A program made the position numbers and the translations under genes. Below are positions 1-7,756 of a stretch of 64,000 nt of DNA, piece after piece (positions within the stretch are counted from its first letter, which is position 1; each line of letters begins with the position of its first letter). The notes under the pieces are model-generated. The model was not told the DNA's origin, searched no databases, and worked only from the letters and a program-made list of their open reading frames with translations. Origin of the DNA: Oceanospirillum linum. Lineage in GTDB: Bacteria > Pseudomonadota > Gammaproteobacteria > Pseudomonadales > Halomonadaceae. The DNA is taken from the NCBI RefSeq assembly GCF_900182785.1, contig NZ_FXTS01000006.1:173393-237392 (forward strand), written 5' to 3'.

Positions 1-1
1 C

Positions 2-85
2 GCCCGGATTTGGAAAACCGGCGTTTTGTCCGGCAATAGTTCTGTTGGCGTTCAGATGCAGGAAGTGCCGGTAACTAAAGCATAA
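2..85 (+). CDS. 3' end of an unidentified CDS (partial)
   Basis: An open frame entering from the left edge encodes the last 27 residues of a protein ending in EVPVTKA, with a TAA stop at 83-85. It would be convergent with the minus-strand gene that follows. Too little is visible to name a family. Support comes only from the open frame, the sensible amino-acid composition and the fit with the intergenic hairpin just after it, so this could be non-coding. Confidence 0.35.
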   Translation, partial: ARIWKTGVLSGNSSVGVQMQEVPVTKA

Positions 86-101
86 AATCTTTTTACCGGC
101 A
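66..101. repeat. Inverted repeat at a convergent gene junction
   Basis: TGCCGGTAA (66-74) and TTACCGGCA (93-101) form a perfect 9-bp stem around an 18-nt loop. It lies between the partial left-edge CDS and the convergent gene ending at 135. Neither strand has a good U-run after the stem, so a weak or bidirectional terminator is only a guess. Confidence 0.35.
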
Positions 102-134
102 TTTGTATCTTGTGCCTCGGGTATCCCGAAGAAA

Positions 135-923
135 CTATTCCGGCTTATCTGTTTGAGGATGGGGTTCCTGGTGCACCTGTTCTTCAGGTTCGGAGGTGTG
201 AGCCGTCTCAGGTTCCTCCTGGCTGGTTGTTTCTTCAGATTGGCCGATTAATGCGCTATGTTCTTCTTTCAGCTGTTTTATGTCCTGTTCATGCTGCTCT
301 TTATAACGGCTTAATAATACCTTGGCCTTTGTCAGCTGATCGCGGTAATGCGTTATTTTCTCTTCGACAGCAGCGGCTTCTTTGCGGCTCAGCTTGATAT
401 ATTCTTCTAAGTCGAGCAGCGAGCTGTTTTGTTGCTCTGCGATGTCTACGGTACTCTCGGCACTAGCAGGGTTTTCAAGTAAGCCTTCGATCAGTTTGCG
501 TAAATTAGCCGTTAGCAGAAGCTTCTCATTGAGCATATTTCGCAGCTCACTAATCTCCCCGGTAACTTTGACAGAGTCTTCTTCGCTTAAACTGGGACTA
601 ACCGGAATAAAGCCCGCTCCCTCCATTTGTGGTGACGGGTCTGCGGATGCTTCCAGAGAGGCTGATGGTTGTATGGCCTCTTCCGGGTCGAGTGCCAGGG
701 AGTCATGCCCTTCCTCGGTACTGATGGAGGAACCGGACTCATGACTTTCCGTCATGGCGGCGACTGGTGGTGGCACGGTATCTGTCTCATTCTGATCTTC
801 GCCGCGAAGAATACGAATCTGTTTTTTCAGAAAGCGGGTATGTAAAAAGAGAAAGAATATGCCTCCCGCCAGCAGCAGGAAGAGCTGTATAATACCAACA
901 AGTGCCAAAGTGGACAGAACCAT
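135..923 (-). CDS. Membrane-anchored coiled-coil protein, unknown function
   Basis: This 262-residue protein has one hydrophobic segment near the N-terminus (about residues 5-27, rich in L, F, I and G), then a basic stretch (about 30-40). A long acidic, Ser/Glu/Pro-rich low-complexity region follows. A predicted coiled coil (about 120-235) is full of K, E, Q and L and includes LLSRYKEQHEQDIKQLKEEH. The tail is again acidic. The layout suggests an inner-membrane anchor with a cytoplasmic coiled-coil stalk. I recognise no family. The start at 923 is chosen because it leads directly into the membrane segment. It is transcribed divergently from the nitroreductase gene. Confidence 0.7.
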   Translation of the reverse strand: MVLSTLALVGIIQLFLLLAGGIFFLFLHTRFLKKQIRILRGEDQNETDTVPPPVAAMTESHESGSSISTEEGHDSLALDPEEAIQPSASLEASADPSPQMEGAGFIPVSPSLSEEDSVKVTGEISELRNMLNEKLLLTANLRKLIEGLLENPASAESTVDIAEQQNSSLLDLEEYIKLSRKEAAAVEEKITHYRDQLTKAKVLLSRYKEQHEQDIKQLKEEHSALIGQSEETTSQEEPETAHTSEPEEQVHQEPHPQTDKPE

Positions 924-1106
924 GTCAACGTTTCCTTAAAGACTCAGATCTTGGCATCATAACCTGTATTGCTGGTAAGCTCTATGCTGGTTTTAATGGC
1001 TTGAAAATAAGCCGGAATACAGCTTATCAGAGTGGTTATTGTCACTTTATGGGCGCTTTATACCAGTAGGATGTATGCATCTATTGGGTCGAAAAATGGG
1101 GTTTAT

Positions 1107-1667
1107 ATGCAAGCTGATACTTTACTTTTAAATCGAAATTCTCATCCCAAGCTGGCCGGTGAGCTACCAGATGCTGATACACTGGAATTTATTTATCAGG
1201 CTGCCTTACGGGCTCCTGACCATGGTTGTATCCGTCCATGGCGCTTTATCGAGTTTTCCGGTGCCGGGCGTGAACGTCTGGGGGAGATATTTTTTCGTGG
1301 GCTGATGGCCCGTAACCCGCAGGCTGATGAAGCCCAGCAGAATAAGGTGCGCATGATGACATTAAGAGCGCCTTTGATTATTGCTGTGATCGCCAAGGTT
1401 ACAGAGGACCACCCGAAGGTTCCTGTCATTGAACAGGTGCTTTCTGCCGGAGCCGCTGCACAGAACATGATGCTGGCAGCTTATGCAAAGAATTTGGGGG
1501 CGATCTGGCGTACCGGTGATGTGGCATTTGATCCTGTCGTGAATCAGGAACTGGGTCTTGAAGGTGAAGACCAGGTCGTTGGCTATCTCTACATTGGTGA
1601 TGTTGAAGGTCGTAATAAACCTCTGCCTGAACACAGTACTGAAGATTTTGTTGAGCGTTGGAGTTGA
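1107..1667 (+). CDS. Nitroreductase family protein, YdjA-like
   Basis: This 186-residue flavoprotein matches the small YdjA subgroup of nitroreductases (FMN-dependent NAD(P)H oxidoreductases) in length and layout. Visible markers are LLLNRNSHPKL at the start, RAPDHGCIRPWRF (FMN/dimer region, about 30-45), RAPLIIAVIAK in the middle, the AGAAAQNMMLAAY helix, GAIWRTGD, and VGYLYIGD near the end. The frame extends upstream to 1032, but the extra 25 residues have no counterpart in the family. A G-rich stretch lies just before the ATG at 1107, so I use that start. The physiological substrate is unknown. Confidence 0.85.
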   Translation: MQADTLLLNRNSHPKLAGELPDADTLEFIYQAALRAPDHGCIRPWRFIEFSGAGRERLGEIFFRGLMARNPQADEAQQNKVRMMTLRAPLIIAVIAKVTEDHPKVPVIEQVLSAGAAAQNMMLAAYAKNLGAIWRTGDVAFDPVVNQELGLEGEDQVVGYLYIGDVEGRNKPLPEHSTEDFVERWS

Positions 1668-1716
1668 TAGCTGGTCTCTGCAAAAAAGTAACACAGCAAC
1701 AAAACAGGAGTGAGCA

Positions 1717-2169
1717 GTGCATCAGGCTCGGGTTGATCAATTTTTAGACCATGTTAAATCATCCATTCCTCTGGTGAATCATCTGGGGCTGAACCGGGTA
1801 ATTTTTGAGAACAATGAAGTGTGTTTTCATGTTTCCCTGGCACCTAATCTGAATGATAAAGGAACAGGGTTTGGCGGTTCTATTAGTGGGCTTTGCACAC
1901 TGGCAGGCTGGGCGCTGACAACTCTGCTTTTGATTGAAGCGGATCTTGAGCGAAATGTTGTGGTTAAAACCGGTACGATCGATTTTTTTGCACCAGTGAC
2001 TTCTGATTTTGTTGTCCGTTGCTTTTGCCCTGACCTGAAGGGTAGTGATCTTCTGATCGATAAGGTGCAAAGTAAAGGGCGAGGCCGCTTACCCATAGTG
2101 GCGGAAATCAGTCAGGGTGATGTGCTTGCCGTTCGTTATAGTGGTGATTATGTTGCATTGGACAGCTAA
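1717..2169 (+). CDS. Hotdog-fold thioesterase, YiiD C-terminal-domain type
   Basis: This 150-residue protein resembles the thioesterase domain found at the C-terminus of YiiD-type GNAT proteins, here standing alone. Characteristic parts are IPLVNHLGL, the segment LNDKGTGFGGSISGLCTLAGWALT (substrate tunnel and central helix), and KTGTIDFFAPV. It probably hydrolyses an acyl thioester; the substrate is not known. The start is GTG at 1717 with AGGAG at 1706-1710, six bases upstream. It follows the nitroreductase gene by about 50 bp on the same strand and may be co-transcribed with it. Confidence 0.8.
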   Translation: MHQARVDQFLDHVKSSIPLVNHLGLNRVIFENNEVCFHVSLAPNLNDKGTGFGGSISGLCTLAGWALTTLLLIEADLERNVVVKTGTIDFFAPVTSDFVVRCFCPDLKGSDLLIDKVQSKGRGRLPIVAEISQGDVLAVRYSGDYVALDS

Positions 2170-2254
2170 AGCTCTGCATAGAGTTGGTGCTGGTTCCATT
2201 GAAGGGTAAGTACTTGAGATTTATAAAAAAGTTATAAAAAACACCAAAAAAAGC

Positions 2255-2283
2255 TTGCTCTGGGGGAAACCCCTCCCTATAAT
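2255..2283 (+). promoter_or_regulatory. Sigma-70 promoter of tRNA-Ser
   Basis: TTGCTC at 2255-2260 and TATAAT at 2278-2283 are separated by 17 bp. A GC-rich discriminator (ACGCGCC) follows directly. GC-rich discriminators are typical of growth-rate and stringently controlled tRNA promoters. The tRNA begins about 46 bp after the -10 box. Confidence 0.8.
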
Positions 2284-2329
2284 ACGCGCCATCTGTTGAG
2301 CGACTGTTGTTGTTCAGGCAAGATATTGC

Positions 2330-2417
2330 GGAGAGGTGGCCGAGTGGTCGAAGGCGCACGCCTGGAAAGTGTGTATACCGAAAGGTATCGAGGGTTCGAA
2401 TCCCTCCCTCTCCGCCA
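2330..2417 (+). tRNA. tRNA-Ser (anticodon GGA)
   Basis: This 88-nt tRNA has a complete cloverleaf. The acceptor stem pairs GGAGAGG with CCTCTCC, then discriminator G and an encoded CCA (2415-2417). The anticodon stem CACGC/GTGTG holds the loop CTGGAAA, giving GGA for UCC/UCU serine codons. A long variable arm (TATACC/GGTATC region) marks it as class II, as expected for serine. The T loop is GGTTCGAATCC. A terminator follows at once, then remains of an integrase. Confidence 0.97.
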
Positions 2418-2425
2418 CGAATTCT

Positions 2426-2461
2426 AAAGCCCGCTGATTCTATGAATCAGCGGGCTTTTTC
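2426..2461 (+). terminator. Intrinsic terminator of tRNA-Ser
   Basis: A 15-bp near-perfect stem (AAAGCCCGCTGATTC, 3-nt loop, complementary arm) lies at 2426-2458 and is followed by a run of T residues. It lies nine bases after the tRNA. Confidence 0.9.
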
Positions 2462-2501
2462 GTTTAAATCCCTGAAGACATTCGTGGCGTTATCGGTACG
2501 C

Positions 2502-2977
2502 GATGGATCAAGAAGTCCCTTCGAGGCCTGACATATCTGAAGCAACACGTCAGCTTGTTATTGAATACTCAAAAGAGAGTGCTCTGATCGAGTACACGTG
2601 CAGTCTTTTGCCTGATTCCCCAAAGATACTGAGATCGTTGGTTTGATGCCTGTTTATCTGAAATTGAGAATGATGGGGACATTCCATCTGTGCAAACTCC
2701 CGTACCTTCAATCGGCGCTTTAACAGGATGCCGGATAAACTGGGATTGAAGCCGGATACAGGGGGAGAAACTGTTAAGAAACTTCCACTCATTGAGACAT
2801 GCGTTCAGAGCGAATGCCCGTGGCTTTGACATCGCTAAGGAAACAGCTGATTTGATTGGCGGCTGGCGCGATCAGGAGGGTAGAACCTCTGCTGATTCCT
2901 ATGGACTGCACTTTGAGATGTTTATCGGTGAGCTGAAAGAGGCTATTGATAGGATTGAGTACAGGGTTGAGTTTTAA
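2502..2977 (+). pseudogene. Remnant of a tyrosine recombinase (integrase)
   Basis: Three successive reading frames carry pieces of what looks like one protein. The first is about 2502-2645 (from MDQEVPSRPD to a stop). The second is about 2639-2750 (DRWFDACLSEIENDGDIPS). The third is about 2762-2977 and contains NFHSLRHAFRANARGF, IGGW and SYG. HxLRHxF followed by a GGW box and a late Tyr is the C-terminal catalytic signature of phage-type tyrosine integrases. At least two frame changes and no N-terminal half remain, so it is inactive. Its position directly downstream of a tRNA gene fits an island integrase that has decayed. Confidence 0.7.
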
Positions 2978-3066
2978 GTTTTGAATACTTGGGGTGAGAA
3001 ATAATAAGACCTACTATGTGTCAGAAAGGAGTTTCGGTGGTAGGCCTATATTCGGTATATCTGAGG

Positions 3067-3846
3067 CTAGTTGCTTGTTGGCTCTAGCAATTTACAGGGT
3101 TTGTCGATGCTGCTGTTGTACTCAACAATCTTATGCCAGTTGAGTTCACCGCTATCGTCAACAAAGTTAATCGCTAGTTGTTTGAGAAGGCGGTTTTTCG
3201 TTCTTTTATAAGACTCCATATATTGCTGACGATGTTCTAGAGCAAATTTACCAATCGAGTCTGAAATTCTCAGATAGAAATCCTTCTCACCTGACAGTAA
3301 GTACCAGAAGGCCTGTCCTGCATGTTTCTCCGTTTTTGACGCTTTGGCGGCTTTGTTTCTGCCATAGCCATAGCCAATAATAGGGCGGATCTCTTTTCCT
3401 AGCTTTCTTAGGCGAGACTTTAACTCAAGAAATTCAGTTGATTGCCCCTTCGTGCTTTGCGAGTTAAAGATGTTGGTTCCAGACTTAACTGCAATAGCTA
3501 GATATGAGTTTGCAGTTTCGATGGCAAGGTCTGTTCCAGATGCGCTACCGACAGTTACAGATTCCCTTTTTTCGTGATCAACCAAAACAGCATTCTTAGC
3601 TGTCCAAAAGGCTAGCGGCTCAAAGAAATCGTTTCCAAAAAGAGTTTCGTCTGAACTAGATAGGAAGGCATCGAGCATGGCCTCGATTAGCTCAGATGAA
3701 TCATTTAGCCCTATAGAACGAAATAGATATGGGTTTTTCTTCAGTAGTCTCTTTAGGTCGATCTCATCAAGTTTGGCAAAGCGTTTCTCGTAAAGAATGT
3801 TAAGTAATCGACTAATTTCTCGATCCAGTGCATCCTGTTTAATCAT
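3067..3846 (-). CDS. Type II restriction endonuclease, PmeII-like
   Basis: The ATG at 3846 gives 259 residues. The family assignment rests on motifs I associate with PmeII-family type II endonucleases: KKNPYLFRSIG, FLSSSDETLFGNDFFEPLA, then TDLAIE and AIAVKSGTNIFNSQS, which could supply the PD-(D/E)xK core (Asp about 106, Lys about 121), and HAGQAFWYLLSG. A longer frame to 3936 lies inside the methyltransferase gene and is unlikely. The start codon overlaps the methyltransferase stop by 8 nt, so translation is probably coupled and the methylase is made first. Recognition sequence unknown. Base composition is AT-richer than flanking genes, in keeping with horizontal acquisition. Confidence 0.75.
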   Translation of the reverse strand: MIKQDALDREISRLLNILYEKRFAKLDEIDLKRLLKKNPYLFRSIGLNDSSELIEAMLDAFLSSSDETLFGNDFFEPLAFWTAKNAVLVDHEKRESVTVGSASGTDLAIETANSYLAIAVKSGTNIFNSQSTKGQSTEFLELKSRLRKLGKEIRPIIGYGYGRNKAAKASKTEKHAGQAFWYLLSGEKDFYLRISDSIGKFALEHRQQYMESYKRTKNRLLKQLAINFVDDSGELNWHKIVEYNSSIDKPCKLLEPTSN

Positions 3847-5005
3847 GTCTGCTCCCTGTTTGGTATTGCTTAAGTTTGTTGTGGACTGATGTCCCTCGCA
3901 TTCTTTTTGAATTGACTTTTGAGTTCCCCAGAGCAACCGCTCTTAGCATTTCGCCAATAGCTTTCCCTAATGGAATTGGAACTGCATTACCAATTTGTTT
4001 GTAACAGTTGGCTAGAGATCCTTTGAAAATCCAGTGGTCAGGAAACCCTTGGATGCGCGCATATTCTCTGACTGATAAAGGTCGTAACTCACGAGGATGT
4101 CCTAGCAATGTTGCTTTTTGAGATGGACTGGTGACAAGTGTTGGTGATGGCTCATTGAAGCTGAGCCGTCTAAAAAAGCCTACCTTGCCGCCCCCTGATT
4201 TGTATGCACCTCCCATAGCTTCTTCAACTAAATTCTGAGGGAGAGATTTCCAGTTCCCGCCTTCAGGAACTAATTTGAGGTACTTGAGAATTTTTTCGGA
4301 TAACTTCCCACTTGGGCCAGGATCTTTAAGGCCTGCCAGTGCATCACCTAATGTTTTCCAACGCATTGCCGGATTTTGGTGGAAGTGAAAGTGGGTAGGC
4401 ATTGGAAGATAAACTGGTTCGTTGTCTCTGCTGCCGATAATAATAAGTCTTTCTCGAAATTGAGGGGTTCCATAATGCACTGCATCTACAACGTCATGGA
4501 CAGTGTGATAACCAATACGTCTGAATTCATCTAGAATGACTTCTAGAAGGGGGCGTTCAAACACAGTTCCATTATCCACCATCATTGAAGCCAAGCCTTT
4601 TACATTTTCCATGACGAAAAAGCGAGGTCGAACAGAGTTCACTACATGTACAAATTGCTGATATAGCTGTCCTCTTTCATCCTGCTCTCCCCTGCGTCTG
4701 CCTGCCGTAGAGTATGCTTGACAAGGAGGGCCACCAACAACGGCAAAGACATCTTCTTGTCGAACTTTGGCCTCTTCTAGAAGGAAGTTGCACGATGGGT
4801 CTTGTTCAATGAGTTCCCGAATGTCGCCTTCGATTGCTTTGTGATTGTTAGCCCGAATAGTTTCGATGCACCACTTATCGAAATCCTGAGAAACGGCAAC
4901 ATGTAGGCCAGCTTGCTCCATGCCAATATCAAGTCCCATTCCTCCTGAGAACAGAGAAATTACAGGATATGCTGGTGTGTTCGATAGAGACCTTACATTT
5001 TGCAT
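3839..5005 (-). CDS. DNA (cytosine-5-) methyltransferase
   Basis: This 388-residue enzyme shows the ordered C5-methyltransferase motifs. Motif I is VISLFSGGMGLDIG (15-28). Motif IV is GGPPCQAYS with catalytic Cys95. Motif VI is FVMENVKGL. Motif VIII is FRERLIIIG. Motif X is QIGNAVPIPLGKAI near the C-terminus. The variable target-recognition region lies between motifs VIII and X. It should protect host DNA against the overlapping restriction enzyme by methylating cytosine in the same site. Length is normal for the family. The ATG at 5005 leads straight into motif I. No controller (C) protein or Vsr gene lies next to it. Confidence 0.93.
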   Translation of the reverse strand: MQNVRSLSNTPAYPVISLFSGGMGLDIGMEQAGLHVAVSQDFDKWCIETIRANNHKAIEGDIRELIEQDPSCNFLLEEAKVRQEDVFAVVGGPPCQAYSTAGRRRGEQDERGQLYQQFVHVVNSVRPRFFVMENVKGLASMMVDNGTVFERPLLEVILDEFRRIGYHTVHDVVDAVHYGTPQFRERLIIIGSRDNEPVYLPMPTHFHFHQNPAMRWKTLGDALAGLKDPGPSGKLSEKILKYLKLVPEGGNWKSLPQNLVEEAMGGAYKSGGGKVGFFRRLSFNEPSPTLVTSPSQKATLLGHPRELRPLSVREYARIQGFPDHWIFKGSLANCYKQIGNAVPIPLGKAIGEMLRAVALGNSKVNSKRMRGTSVHNKLKQYQTGSRHD

Positions 5006-5516
5006 TGGTTTAGACTTCTAACTTCAAGTGTTAAGTCAGCTTACGCTGGAGAGGAGGCTGCTTTCAAAAGGATTGGAATTCTAAAGCGTTTGGAGCCATC
5101 TGTCATAATTATCAGCTCAAATTTTCACCACAAATTTTCGAAACCCTGTATAACGCATATTCGCCAGCTGATTCCCCCGTTACCCCGTCTTAACAGCTCT
5201 CAAAAGAAACAGGCGGCTTACCCTCTCTAGTTACCTTACTCTCATTCATCCTGTTGCTGACTCATGCTTTCTTAGCAGATCCCCTCAAGCGAACTACCAT
5301 GGCTTATATGCTTAGTTAACGGCAAAGTCATAATCAGCTGCTAAGCTTTATAAGAGCTTTGGTTTGTGACGTCTTCTTTTAGATATAGTTAATATATCTT
5401 GCCTCCATCATGTAACGTTAAGTATCTTGGTGGTATGGACTACAAACCTGACTGCGCTAAATGTGATTCTGACTCTGCGTAGTAAATAACCCTGATCGTT
5501 AATGAGATGCCTATCT
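5006..5516. other. Gene-free stretch upstream of the methyltransferase and chemoreceptor
   Basis: About 510 bp separate the two divergent genes. A 76-codon plus-strand frame at 5000-5230 has no recognisable features and starts inside the methyltransferase start, so I do not call it. The stretch holds GAATTCTAAAGC (5076-5087), also found just after the tRNA-Ser gene, and a short palindrome AGATATA/TATATCT (5381-5387 and 5393-5399) that could be an operator. The right end of the restriction-modification island probably lies here. Confidence 0.5.
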
Positions 5517-7628
5517 ATGAAAACATGGTCGTTACGAAATAAACTACTTTTGTTCTCTTTACTACTGCTTGCACTGGCTTTAGGTGGGCTGTCATGGGTT
5601 GCCAGTAATGCTATGAAGCATACATCTGATGAAGTTATCAGCCAGATTTCAGTATCCAGCCGGGATCGGGTTTTCAGCATTCTCAGGCAGGCTTCATACC
5701 GTGTCAGTACTGAGGTCAGCAGCTATATGAATCGGGCTTTTGATACGCCGGTTACAATGAATCGAATTATTAGCGCGGGTCTGGATGATCCCGACAAGCG
5801 GATGAGCCGTGATGAGGTTAAGGTCATGGTGCGTCAGGCTCTCGAGGCGAATCCTCTGGTCAGTTCTGCCTATATTCAGTTTGAGAAAAATGGTTATGGC
5901 GATGAAGATGCGCTAATGGTTGGAACGGGCGATCATACAACCGTGATTGGAACACTGGAGACCTATTGGGTACGTGAAGCCGGTTCGTTGACGCACTACG
6001 TAACGGATGATCCTCAATCCAAGTATTCGGAGACACCTAACGATCTGGGCGACCGGGAGTCTGAATGGTATTTGTGCAGTTACGAAACCAGTAAACCCTG
6101 CATTGTAGAGCCTTATCTTTATGAAATAGAGCCCGGCAATGAAGTTCTGATGACAAGTTTGGTAACACCTCTGGTACGTAAAGGGCAGTTTGTCGGGGTT
6201 GCCGGTTCAGACATCAACTTGCCCGTGCTGCAAAAACTGATGAAAGAGATGTCTTCAAAACTGTTTGGCGGGCAGGCTCAGCTGCATCTGATTACATCTA
6301 AAGGCCGCATTGTAGCCAGTAGCCAGTATACGGACAAACTATCCCGTCCGCTTACGGAAGCCAGTCAGGTGTTTTCTGATGCGATTCAGGGCAAAAATGG
6401 TGAAATTTTCAAACATAATGAGCTGTTAATTGCAGATCAGCCTGTGCAGATTGAAGCCCCGAACACTCGGTGGCGCCTGATACTGACTGTGCCTGAGTCA
6501 GTGGCTTTTGCTGGCGTTAACCAGCTTAAAGCAGATCTGCAGGAAGATGTACGTAATACCCAGGGAACCCTGCTGGTGTTCTCATTGGTTATTATTGGCT
6601 TAGCCGTAGCAGCCATTATTATTTTTGTTGGTACGATTACGCGCCCTTTAAATCAGATGCGTGAGCGTGTTTTTAACCTCAGTAGTGCTGATGGTGATCT
6701 GACGCAGACGCTTAAGGTTGAAAATCATCGGGAATTGATTGAAATAGGTCAGGGAATTAACCAGTTTATTGCTAAGCTGCGGGATATGATTCTTGCGCTA
6801 CAGGAGCAAAGCTTACAGGTGCAGAAACAAACAAACCTGCTGAGCGAAGCAACGACCATTACCTCAGAGACCATCGCCCGGCAAACCGCTGAAACGGATA
6901 GTGTGGCCACTGCAATGGGAGAGATGGCTTCAACCAGTGCTGAAGTTGCGCGCCTTGCTTCCACCAGTGCGGAAGGAACTCAGGTTTCAGAGAAAATTCT
7001 GCAAAATACTCAGGCAAGCTTTGATCACAGTGTGGAGCAGGTGCAGACTATTGCTCAGGCTATGGCAGAGAACAGTAAGCGTATCGCTAAAGTATCAGCC
7101 CGTAGTGATGATATTAACCAGATTGTGAAGACGATCTCGGATATTGCTGAGCAGACAAATTTATTGGCCCTGAATGCGGCGATCGAAGCTGCCCGTGCCG
7201 GAGACCAGGGACGTGGCTTTGCTGTTGTAGCTGATGAGGTACGTACGCTTGCTGCTAATACCCAGAAGTCTACAGAAGAGATTAATGAGCTGGTGAAACG
7301 CTTACAAAGCAACGTTGGTGAAGCGGTAGAGCAGATTGAAGCAAATAAGAGCCGCTCAGAAGAGACGACCCAAAGTATTGCAGATAGTGTTGATAGCCTG
7401 AAAGAGCTGGCTACTCAGGTTAATCTCATTGCTGATAATACGGTACAGGTGGCGTCGGCAGCTGAAGAGCAAAGCCAGGTGAATCATGAAATCAGCCGGA
7501 GTGTTGTCGGCATAGGTGACACTGCGAAGGAGCTGAACGATCAGGCCCATACGATTGATGGTGTCCGTCAGGAACTGACACAGGTTGTTGGGTTGCTGGA
7601 TGAGCAGCTGAGTCGCCTTAAAGTGTAG
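5517..7628 (+). CDS. Methyl-accepting chemotaxis protein
   Basis: This inner-membrane chemoreceptor of about 703 residues starts with a transmembrane segment (about 7-28), followed by a large periplasmic domain of double-Cache size (about 30-345). A second transmembrane helix (about 350-375) leads to a HAMP segment beginning TRPLNQMRERV. The cytoplasmic signalling domain carries the conserved hairpin tip EQTNLLALNAAIEAARAG and GRGFAVVADEVRTLA, where CheA and CheW bind. Flanking helices carry Gln/Glu-rich methylation regions. The ligand cannot be read from the sequence. A GTG/ATG-type upstream start at 5502 adds five residues; I prefer the ATG at 5517. No other chemotaxis gene is nearby. Confidence 0.93.
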   Translation: MKTWSLRNKLLLFSLLLLALALGGLSWVASNAMKHTSDEVISQISVSSRDRVFSILRQASYRVSTEVSSYMNRAFDTPVTMNRIISAGLDDPDKRMSRDEVKVMVRQALEANPLVSSAYIQFEKNGYGDEDALMVGTGDHTTVIGTLETYWVREAGSLTHYVTDDPQSKYSETPNDLGDRESEWYLCSYETSKPCIVEPYLYEIEPGNEVLMTSLVTPLVRKGQFVGVAGSDINLPVLQKLMKEMSSKLFGGQAQLHLITSKGRIVASSQYTDKLSRPLTEASQVFSDAIQGKNGEIFKHNELLIADQPVQIEAPNTRWRLILTVPESVAFAGVNQLKADLQEDVRNTQGTLLVFSLVIIGLAVAAIIIFVGTITRPLNQMRERVFNLSSADGDLTQTLKVENHRELIEIGQGINQFIAKLRDMILALQEQSLQVQKQTNLLSEATTITSETIARQTAETDSVATAMGEMASTSAEVARLASTSAEGTQVSEKILQNTQASFDHSVEQVQTIAQAMAENSKRIAKVSARSDDINQIVKTISDIAEQTNLLALNAAIEAARAGDQGRGFAVVADEVRTLAANTQKSTEEINELVKRLQSNVGEAVEQIEANKSRSEETTQSIADSVDSLKELATQVNLIADNTVQVASAAEEQSQVNHEISRSVVGIGDTAKELNDQAHTIDGVRQELTQVVGLLDEQLSRLKV

Positions 7629-7683
7629 TACTTCCCTGCCGGGACATGCGCCCTGAAATAGCGCTGTTTGGTAATCTGTGTTT

Positions 7684-7730
7684 AAAAGGGCCCTCAATAG
7701 CTGACTAATCAGCTTTGGGGGTTTTTTGTG
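7684..7730 (+). terminator. Intrinsic terminator after the chemoreceptor gene
   Basis: AGCTGA/TCAGCT with a 4-nt loop is extended by partial C/G pairing (CCCTC with GGGGG). It is followed by TTTTTT at about 7722-7727. Confidence 0.7.
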
Positions 7731-7756
7731 GCTGCTCTTGCATACTGAGATTGCTG

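Noticed and set aside
2307..2531. 74-codon plus-strand ORF over tRNA-Ser
   Set aside because: It runs through the tRNA gene and its terminator and cannot be a real coding sequence.
5000..5230. 76-codon plus-strand ORF upstream of the methyltransferase
   Set aside because: It begins across the methyltransferase start, has no recognisable features and no ribosome-binding site.
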